A stretch of DNA of 11,363 bases, from assembly GCA_021777635.1 (NCBI GenBank), contig JAJYDI010000055.1, positions 1 to 11,363 of the forward strand, written 5' to 3'. Made by a program: the position numbers and the translations under genes. The stretch is from Pseudomonadota bacterium (GTDB lineage: Bacteria; Pseudomonadota; Gammaproteobacteria; Xanthomonadales; Rhodanobacteraceae). The stretch's first letter is position 1. Every line of letters starts with the position of its first letter. Positions 1 through 5,664 of the stretch are shown here, piece by piece. The notes under the pieces are model-generated. The model saw only the letters and a list, made by a program, of their open reading frames with translations, was not told where the DNA came from and ran no database searches.

Positions 1-1
1 C

Positions 2-367
2 GACGCCGCCGCACCGCCTGACGGCGACGACAGCGACGGTGACGGCGATGGCGCCGAAAGCGCGCGCGGTGGCCTCGGCTACCAGCACGCGCGCGCCGTC
101 AAAGAGCACTACCAGGCCCAGCAGGCCAAACTCGACTACGAGCGCGCGACCGCCAAGCTGCTCGACGCCGGCGCCGTCGAAGCCGCCGTGGCCGACGCCA
201 TCACCGTGCTGCGCACGCGCCTCGAATCCCTGCCCGACGTCCTCGGCCCGCAGCTCGCGCCCATCACCGACGAGGCCCAGTGCCGCGCCACCCTGGCCGA
301 GGCCATCGAGCATGCCCTCGAGGAAACGTCGCGGCAGTTCGCCAACCTTGCCAAGGGGGTGACATGA
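2..367 (+). CDS. Terminase small subunit, Nu1-like (5' truncated)
   Basis: This is the C-terminal 121 residues of what is probably the DNA-recognition subunit of the packaging terminase; the start lies before the window. The visible part opens with an acidic, glycine-rich linker (about residues 6-22) encoded by near-repetitive GAC/GGC codons. A long charged helical segment follows (GYQHARAVKEHYQAQQAKLD), then a second helical region ending AKGVT. Lambda Nu1-type proteins share this layout of helical linker and C-terminal domain that contacts the large subunit. The winged-helix DNA-binding domain would be upstream and is not seen. The stop codon overlaps the methylase start as ATGA. The call rests on the helix pattern and on position upstream of a gpA-type large subunit. 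I could not align it to a family, so the exact family is inferred. Confidence 0.72.
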   Translation, partial: DAAAPPDGDDSDGDGDGAESARGGLGYQHARAVKEHYQAQQAKLDYERATAKLLDAGAVEAAVADAITVLRTRLESLPDVLGPQLAPITDEAQCRATLAEAIEHALEETSRQFANLAKGVT

Positions 368-1221
368 CCGTCATCACCCCAGCGCTGCGCTATCACGGCG
401 CCAAGTTCCGCCTGGCAGCGTGGGTGATGAACTTCTTCCCGCCGCATCGTTGCTACATCGAGCCCTTCGGTGGGGCAGCGGGCGTGCTGCTGCAGAAGCC
501 GCGCGCTTATGCCGAGATATACAACGATCTCGACGGCGATGTGGTCAATTTTTTCCGCGTGCTGCGAGATCCGGCATTGCGTGATCAATTGTGCGAGGCG
601 ATTGCGTTGACGCCCTATGCCAGAGCCGAGTTTTTGCAGGCATGGGAGCCGATTGACGAGCCGGTCGAACGCGCACGACGCATCGCCATCCGCGCGCAGA
701 TGGGATTCGGGTCGGCCGGTGCCTCCAAAGGCGCGACCGGATTCCGGATCGATACCAAACGCGCCTATGGCACCGCGCAGCATCTTTGGACCCGCTATCC
801 CGAGACGATCGCCGCGGTCGGTGCGCGCTTCAGCGGCGTGCTGATCGAAAACAGGACGGCCGTCGATGTCATGCGCGCGCACGACTCGCACGACACGCTG
901 CATTTTGTCGATCCACCCTACATGCACCAGACGCGGGTGCGCGGCGCTGGAAAGGCTCGCTATTACAGGCACGAAATGAGCGACCAGCAACACGCCGATC
1001 TGCTTTCGGCGCTGCTCGAACTGCGTGGCATGGTTGTCGTCAGTGGCTATACCACCGATCTGTATCGATCGCGATTGAAGGGATGGGAGACTTTCGAGAC
1101 CAAGGCACGCATTTCGGCAGGACGCGGGAGCGCCATTCGGACCGAATGCATATGGATCAACCCGTCCTGCTCGAAGGCCCTTGAACAGCGCGAAGGCTTG
1201 TTCGCAAGGGTCGCCTCATGA
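364..1221 (+). CDS. DNA adenine N6-methyltransferase, D12 class (phage Dam-like)
   Basis: This 285-residue protein should transfer a methyl group from S-adenosylmethionine to N6 of adenine in a short DNA target. The D12-class motifs are in the expected order: RYHGAK near residue 9 (the AdoMet-side N-terminal motif), EPFGGAAGV at 33-41 (cofactor loop), YNDLD at 53-57, and the catalytic DPPY at 183-186, followed by VVVSGY at 224-229. ATG 364 is chosen because it follows a G-rich Shine-Dalgarno-like stretch (353-362) and overlaps the previous stop as ATGA. The target site cannot be read from sequence; GATC is possible but unproven. The gene sits between the two terminase genes and is less G+C-rich than its neighbours (hand count 33/60 over 541-600 against 40/60 over 2161-2220). 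It also uses more AT-ending codons, which suggests separate acquisition. A likely role is protecting phage DNA from host restriction. Confidence 0.93.
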   Translation: MTVITPALRYHGAKFRLAAWVMNFFPPHRCYIEPFGGAAGVLLQKPRAYAEIYNDLDGDVVNFFRVLRDPALRDQLCEAIALTPYARAEFLQAWEPIDEPVERARRIAIRAQMGFGSAGASKGATGFRIDTKRAYGTAQHLWTRYPETIAAVGARFSGVLIENRTAVDVMRAHDSHDTLHFVDPPYMHQTRVRGAGKARYYRHEMSDQQHADLLSALLELRGMVVVSGYTTDLYRSRLKGWETFETKARISAGRGSAIRTECIWINPSCSKALEQREGLFARVAS

Positions 1222-3122
1222 CCCTCGCCGGCGCCCGCATCCACGCCACGATCGCGCGCGCGCTGGTGCCGCGCAAGCCGCTCACGGTGTCGCAGTGGGC
1301 GGATGCCGAGCGCATGCTGAGCAGCAAGGGCAGCGCCGAGCCGGGCAAGTGGCGCACCTACCGCAACCCGCCGCTGCGCGAGCCGATGGACTGCATGTCC
1401 GCGCGCAGCAGCGTGCACGACGTCGTGCTGATGTTCCCCGTGCAATTCGGCAAGACCGAGGTCGCGGTCAACACGCTCGGTTACGTCATGGATCAGCACC
1501 CGGGCCCGGTGATGGTCTGCCTGCCCGGCGAGGTCAGCCGCGACAAGTGGGTGGCGCAAAAGCTCACGCCCATGCTCGACGAGACGCCGGCGGCGCAGCG
1601 CGCGCTCACCAGCGTCGCCAGCCGCGACAGCAGCAACACGCGCACCTTCAAGGATTTCGCCGGCGGCCAGCTCTACCTCGAGCACGCCGGCAGCCCGCAG
1701 CGCCTCAAGTCCACCACCGTGCGCACGCTGATCGTCGACGAGCTCGACGAGTTCGCGTCCAACCTCAGCGGCGGCGACGATCCGGTCGAAATGCTCAACG
1801 GCCGCACCAGCGCCTTCCCCGCCACCAGCAAGCGGCTCTACATCAGCACCCCCCAGATCCAGGGCGTCAGCCGCACCGAGCAGCTCTGGAACAAGTCCGA
1901 CCAGCGCACCTACCACGTCGCCTGTCCCGACTGCCGGCATGAGCAGCCGCTCGAATGGCCCGGCCTGCACTGGTCGCCCGACGGTGCGCAGTGCTGGTAC
2001 GTCTGCCGCGAGTGCGGCGTCTGCATCGACGAGCACCACAAGACGGCGATGATCGCCGCCGGCCGCTGGGTGCCCGCGCATCCCGAGCGCACCCTGCGCG
2101 GCTACCACATCAACGCCCTGTATTACCCCATCGGCCTCGGTCCGCGCTGGATCGACCTGGTGCGCATGTGGCGCGATGCCCAGGGCGACGCCGCCAAGCT
2201 CAAGACCTTCGTCAACGACCGCCTCGCCCAGCCGTGGGAAGACCCCGCCATGCGCGCGGTCAAGCACAACGTCATCGCCGACCGCGCCGAGCCCTACCGG
2301 CTGCGCAGCGCGCCGGCGCCGGTGCTCGCCGTCACCGCCGGCGTCGACACGCAGGACAACCGCCTCGCCGTGCACATCATCGGCTGGGGCCGCACCCTCG
2401 CGGCGTGGACGCTCGACTACATCGAGCTGCCCGGCGACCCCGCCGATGACGTCGTATGGACCATGCTCACCGATCTGCTCAACCGGCCCATCGAGCACGC
2501 CGGCGGGGCGCTGATCCGCATCGAGGCCGCCGCCATCGACGCCGGCGGCCACCGCACCGAGGCCGTCAAGGCCTATGTGCGCCGGCGCCTCATCCGCCGC
2601 CCGCTGGTCATCTTCGGCGCCGTGCCCAACAACGCGCCGGTGCTCAGCAAGGGCAAGCTGCAGGACATCAACTGGAAAGGCCAGCTCGACAAGCGCGGCG
2701 TCACCATCCACCACGTCGGCACCGTTGGCATCAAGCACATGCTCTACGCGCGCCTGTCCACCGACGCCGACAAGCCGCCCGACGCGCGCATGGTCCACCT
2801 CTCCGACGATCTGCCGTCCGAGTATTTCGCCGGGCTGGTGTCCGAGACCTACAACCCGGTCAAGAACCGCTTCGAGAAAAAGCGCGGCGCCGCGCGCAAC
2901 GAGCCGCTCGACACCTGGGTTTACGCCTACGCCGCCGCCCACCATCCCGAGCTGCGCCTGCACCGCCGCAGCAAGGCCGACTGGGATGCGGTCGAGGCGC
3001 GGCTGCGGCCCAAGGATCCCGGTTCCGATGCCGTGCCACGTGGAACATCCGCGACCGACGGCGCGGCCGAAGCCGTACCCGCGCCCGCGCCGCCGCGGCG
3101 CAACTTCGCCACGAACTACTGA
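1218..3122 (+). CDS. Terminase large subunit, lambda gpA type
   Basis: This 634-residue packaging motor and nuclease is close to lambda gpA (641 residues) in length. The N-terminal ATPase shows a Walker A-like PVQFGKTE at 74-81, Walker B LIVDELDE at 171-178, and a coupling motif YISTPQ at 208-213. A Cys cluster typical of the gpA family follows: CPDC at 236-239 and CRECGVC at 263-269. The C-terminal RNase H-like nuclease has candidate acidic metal ligands at D377 (GVDTQDNR), D441 (AIDAGGHR) and D565 (PLDTWVYA). The final 35 or so residues are a Pro/Ala-rich tail. The enzyme cuts the DNA at the cos site and drives it through the portal. Its ATG overlaps the methylase stop as ATGA, with AAGGG 7 bases upstream (1206-1210). 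The next gene begins 1 base after its stop. All catalytic motifs look intact. Confidence 0.96.
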   Translation: MTLAGARIHATIARALVPRKPLTVSQWADAERMLSSKGSAEPGKWRTYRNPPLREPMDCMSARSSVHDVVLMFPVQFGKTEVAVNTLGYVMDQHPGPVMVCLPGEVSRDKWVAQKLTPMLDETPAAQRALTSVASRDSSNTRTFKDFAGGQLYLEHAGSPQRLKSTTVRTLIVDELDEFASNLSGGDDPVEMLNGRTSAFPATSKRLYISTPQIQGVSRTEQLWNKSDQRTYHVACPDCRHEQPLEWPGLHWSPDGAQCWYVCRECGVCIDEHHKTAMIAAGRWVPAHPERTLRGYHINALYYPIGLGPRWIDLVRMWRDAQGDAAKLKTFVNDRLAQPWEDPAMRAVKHNVIADRAEPYRLRSAPAPVLAVTAGVDTQDNRLAVHIIGWGRTLAAWTLDYIELPGDPADDVVWTMLTDLLNRPIEHAGGALIRIEAAAIDAGGHRTEAVKAYVRRRLIRRPLVIFGAVPNNAPVLSKGKLQDINWKGQLDKRGVTIHHVGTVGIKHMLYARLSTDADKPPDARMVHLSDDLPSEYFAGLVSETYNPVKNRFEKKRGAARNEPLDTWVYAYAAAHHPELRLHRRSKADWDAVEARLRPKDPGSDAVPRGTSATDGAAEAVPAPAPPRRNFATNY

Positions 3123-3123
3123 C

Positions 3124-3441
3124 GTGGACATCATCGACGACATCCTGCGGCGCCTGCACGACCAGTTCGGCGCCCTCGCGCCCGATGCCCGCAGCAAGGT
3201 CGAGCGCGTCGTGCACAGCACCCTCGGCGAGGTACGCCGCGACTGGGCGGGCGATCGGCCTTATATCGCCGGACAGTTCCTCAGCAAGCAATCCCGTGAT
3301 GCCAGCATGCTGGCTGACTATCGCGCCGGGCACAGCGTCGCCGAGATCGGTCAGCGGTATGCCGTCAACGCGCGCACCGTACGCCGCGCATTGCGCCATG
3401 CGCGTCGCCGCGCAGGAATGGATGGACAAAGTTTGTCTTAA
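3124..3441 (+). CDS. Mor-like helix-turn-helix protein
   Basis: This small protein (105 residues) resembles the Mor/C family of phage transcription activators. The N-terminal half is helical (MDIIDDILRRLHDQFG, then a segment around residues 20-45). The C-terminal half holds a helix-turn-helix at about 71-91 (SVAEIGQRYAVNARTVRRAL) followed by a basic stretch RHARRR. In Mu, Mor activates middle transcription and C late transcription; whether this protein activates anything is inference. GTG 3124 is the only sensible start, 1 base after the large terminase stop, and implies coupling. From about 3250 the codon use is less GC-biased than in the terminase. The last codons lie inside a perfect 11-bp inverted repeat (3423-3450). 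A DNA-binding protein between terminase and portal is not part of the lambda plan, so it may be an added regulatory gene or a packaging accessory factor. Confidence 0.75.
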   Translation: MDIIDDILRRLHDQFGALAPDARSKVERVVHSTLGEVRRDWAGDRPYIAGQFLSKQSRDASMLADYRAGHSVAEIGQRYAVNARTVRRALRHARRRAGMDGQSLS

Positions 3442-3450
3442 CTTTGTCCA
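3423..3450. repeat. Perfect 11-bp inverted repeat spanning the Mor-like stop codon
   Basis: Arms TGGACAAAGTT (3423-3433) and AACTTTGTCCA (3440-3450) are perfectly complementary with a 6-base loop. A second, overlapping dyad GACAAA-G-TTTGTC occupies 3425-3437. The repeat is strikingly AT-rich for this DNA and covers the stop of the Mor-like gene and the TTG candidate start of the next. No T-run follows, so it is not a standard rho-independent terminator. It could be an operator for the neighbouring helix-turn-helix protein or an RNA hairpin controlling the next start. The repeat is certain; its function is open. Confidence 0.8.
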
Positions 3451-4037
3451 CTGCGGGCGACGATCCTGCCTGCGTGCCCGCCCTCGCCACCGCTGTTCCT
3501 GCCGCGTTTCGCTCGGGCGACACTGTCGCCTGGGCCTTGACGCTGCCCGATTACGACGCCGGCGGCGGCTGGACGCTCACCTATACCTTCGTCAGCACCA
3601 CGCAGGTCAAGACGCTCGTCGCCGTCGGCGCCGGCACCACCTACACCACGTCGCTGGCCGCCGTCGACAGCGCGGCCTGGGCGGCCGATGACTGGGCGTG
3701 GCAGGCCACCATCGGCAACGGCACCGAGCGCTACACCGTCGGCACCGGCCGCACCACCGTGCTGCCCAGTCTGGTCGGCGCTGCCGCCGGTTTCGACAGC
3801 CGCGGCCACGCGCGCAAGGTAGTCGATGCCATCGAGGCCGTCATCGAGGGCCGCGCCAGCGAGGCCGAGTCCGACCTGCAGATCAACGGCCGCGCCATCA
3901 AGTACATCCCGGTCGCCGAGCTGCTCGCCCTGCGCGACCGCTACAAGCTCGAGCTCACCATGGGCATCGCGGCGGGCAACTTCGCCAACACGCCGCGCGG
4001 CATGCCCGACCTGCGCGTGCGGTTCACCGGCTCATGA
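3444..4037 (+). CDS. Head-completion protein with gpW-like C-terminus and extra N-terminal beta domain
   Basis: This gene occupies the place of lambda W, between terminase and portal. The C-terminal part (about 121-197) follows the gpW pattern: a helix with EAVIEGRA, a short beta hairpin QINGRAIKYIPV, a second helix ELLALRDRYKLEL, and a disordered tail ending RVRF. Lambda gpW (68 residues) fills the neck after packaging so that gpFII and the tail can attach. The N-terminal part (about 20-110) is rich in Trp, Thr and alternating hydrophobics (TVAWALTLPDY, GWTLTYTF, WAWQATI), suggesting a small beta-sandwich absent from lambda W. The start is uncertain. TTG 3444 gives 197 residues but has no Shine-Dalgarno and lies in the right arm of the inverted repeat. 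GTG 3474 (187 residues) is at least as likely. The stop overlaps the portal start as ATGA. The gpW assignment is by pattern and position. Confidence 0.7.
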   Translation: MSTAGDDPACVPALATAVPAAFRSGDTVAWALTLPDYDAGGGWTLTYTFVSTTQVKTLVAVGAGTTYTTSLAAVDSAAWAADDWAWQATIGNGTERYTVGTGRTTVLPSLVGAAAGFDSRGHARKVVDAIEAVIEGRASEAESDLQINGRAIKYIPVAELLALRDRYKLELTMGIAAGNFANTPRGMPDLRVRFTGS

Positions 4038-5662
4038 ACCGCCCTGCCTACAGCGCCGCGCAGGTCGAGGCGATGGCCGCCGCCATCGAGCAGGCGCGCC
4101 GGTCGCCCCCGCCCGCCCCCGCCACGGCGACCGCGGCACGCATGTATGCCGGCGCCGCCTACAACCGCCTCACCAGCGACTGGAATCCGCTCAACACCAG
4201 CGCCGACAGCGAGATCGTCACCAGCATCCGCGCCCTGCGCGCGCGCAGCCGCGCGCTGATCCGCGACAACGAATACGCCCTGCGCGCCCAGCGACTGATC
4301 CAGAACAACGTCATCGGCCAGGGCATCGGCATGCAGGCACAGGTGGCCAACACCCGCGGCCGCCTGCAGGACAACATCAACAGCCAGATCGAGGACGCCT
4401 GGGCGCGCTGGGCCGACAAGGCGCACTGCCATACCGGCGGCACGCTGCACTTCCACGACATCGAACGGATGCTGCTCGGCGAGCTGTTCAGCGCCGGCGA
4501 GGTCCTGGTGCGCCTGGTCGGCCAGCCGATGGGCGACGGCAACAGCATCCCGCTCGCGCTCGAGATCATCGAGGCCGAACGCCTCATCGACACTTTCGAG
4601 TCCGCCAAGGCGCCCAACGGCAACGCCATCCGCATGGGCGTCGAAGTCGACCGCTGGGGGCGCCCGCAGGCCTACTGGCTGTGGCCGACGCACCCCGGCG
4701 ACTACCAGTTCACCAGCTTCCAGCCGAGCCGCTTCATCCGCGTGCCGGCCGACGAGATCATCCACCTGTTCGTGCAGGACCGCATCCCGCAGACGCGCGG
4801 CGTGCCGTGGATGCACGCGGCGCTCAAGCGCCTGCGCGACATGGGCGGCTACACCGAGGCCGAGATCGTCGCCGCGCGCGCCAGCGCCAGCGTCATGGGC
4901 TTTCTGGAGACGCCCGACGCGCAATCCGGCGACGACGTCGACGCGGCCGGCAATCCACTGATCGACATGGAGCCGGGCGTCATCAAGCAGCTGCTGGCCG
5001 GGCAGAAGTTCACCGGCTTCAACCCGTCGCGGCCCAACGCCGCGATGGAGCCGTTCATGCGGCTGATGCTGCGCGGCATCGCCAGCGCCACCGGCTGCAG
5101 CTACGAAAGCCTCAGCCGCGACTACTCGCAGAGCAACTACAGCTCCAGCCGCCTGGCGCTGCTCGACGATCGCGATCTCTGGCGTGTGCTGCAGTCGTGG
5201 TTCATCCGCAACCTGCGCCTGCCGATCCACAAGGCATGGATGGAGCGCGCCGTGCTCTCCGGCACGCTGGCGCTCGACGGCTACAGCGTGCAGCGCGAGA
5301 AATACCAGTCCGTGCGCTTCCGCCCGCGCGGCTGGAGCTGGGTCGATCCGACCAAGGAAGTCATCGCCTACATCGCCGCCGTGCAGGCCGGCTTCATGAC
5401 CGTCTCCGACGTGATCGCGCTGACCGGGCAGGGCGCCGACCTCGAGGACATGCTCAAGGCGCGCCGGCAGGAACTCGATCTCATGGCCGAGCTCAAGCTC
5501 GACTTCAGCACCAGCGCCGCGCCGGCCGCTCCCGCCACGCGGCCCAACCTCACCGTCACCGCCGCCGGCAAGCCCGGAACGCCGGACAACACCGGCGACG
5601 CCGGCGGCGCCACCGCGCCCGATGCCGCCGACGCCGAAGCCGCCAACCAGGAGGCCGCCTGA
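4034..5662 (+). CDS. Portal protein, lambda gpB type
   Basis: At 542 residues this is close to lambda gpB (533). It should form the ring at one capsid vertex through which the terminase pumps DNA. Family signatures include ARMYAGA near 35, DWNPLNTSADSEI at 49-61, RAQRLIQNNVIGQGIG at 84-99, GELFSAGEVLVRL at 149-161, VPADEIIHLF at 237-246, RGVPWMHAAL at 255-264, and SRDYSQSNYSSSRLALLDD at 361-379. The last 45 or so residues are a low-complexity Ala/Pro/Gly/Asp tail, likely disordered. ATG 4034 overlaps the preceding stop as ATGA with no strong Shine-Dalgarno, so translation is probably coupled. In lambda the portal is trimmed by the prohead protease; whether that happens here cannot be seen. 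Confidence 0.96.
   Translation: MNRPAYSAAQVEAMAAAIEQARRSPPPAPATATAARMYAGAAYNRLTSDWNPLNTSADSEIVTSIRALRARSRALIRDNEYALRAQRLIQNNVIGQGIGMQAQVANTRGRLQDNINSQIEDAWARWADKAHCHTGGTLHFHDIERMLLGELFSAGEVLVRLVGQPMGDGNSIPLALEIIEAERLIDTFESAKAPNGNAIRMGVEVDRWGRPQAYWLWPTHPGDYQFTSFQPSRFIRVPADEIIHLFVQDRIPQTRGVPWMHAALKRLRDMGGYTEAEIVAARASASVMGFLETPDAQSGDDVDAAGNPLIDMEPGVIKQLLAGQKFTGFNPSRPNAAMEPFMRLMLRGIASATGCSYESLSRDYSQSNYSSSRLALLDDRDLWRVLQSWFIRNLRLPIHKAWMERAVLSGTLALDGYSVQREKYQSVRFRPRGWSWVDPTKEVIAYIAAVQAGFMTVSDVIALTGQGADLEDMLKARRQELDLMAELKLDFSTSAAPAAPATRPNLTVTAAGKPGTPDNTGDAGGATAPDAADAEAANQEAA
5649..5654 (+). promoter_or_regulatory. Shine-Dalgarno of the protease-capsid gene
   Basis: AGGAGG, a full match to the anti-Shine-Dalgarno core, ends 10 bases before ATG 5665 and lies within the last codons of the portal gene. 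Most neighbouring genes rely on stop/start overlaps instead, so this gene seems able to recruit ribosomes independently, as expected for a capsid gene. Confidence 0.8.
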
Positions 5663-5664
5663 TC

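Noticed and set aside
25..49. Near-repetitive GAC/GGC/GGT tract
   Set aside because: It encodes the Asp/Gly linker of the small terminase subunit. It is imperfect and short, with no sign of a separate repeat element.
549..555. A second T TTT TTC heptamer in phase, in the methylase gene
   Set aside because: The methylase continues normally through conserved motifs in the zero frame, the -1 frame stops soon after, and there is no overlapping second gene. It is probably an Asn-Phe-Phe coincidence in a more AT-tolerant gene.
1047..3221. A 724-codon open frame on the - strand
   Set aside because: It mirrors the large terminase on the opposite strand. Long antisense frames are expected in DNA with strong G/C third-position bias. 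Its translation is low-complexity Ala/Gly/Arg/Val, and the + strand has clear terminase motifs.
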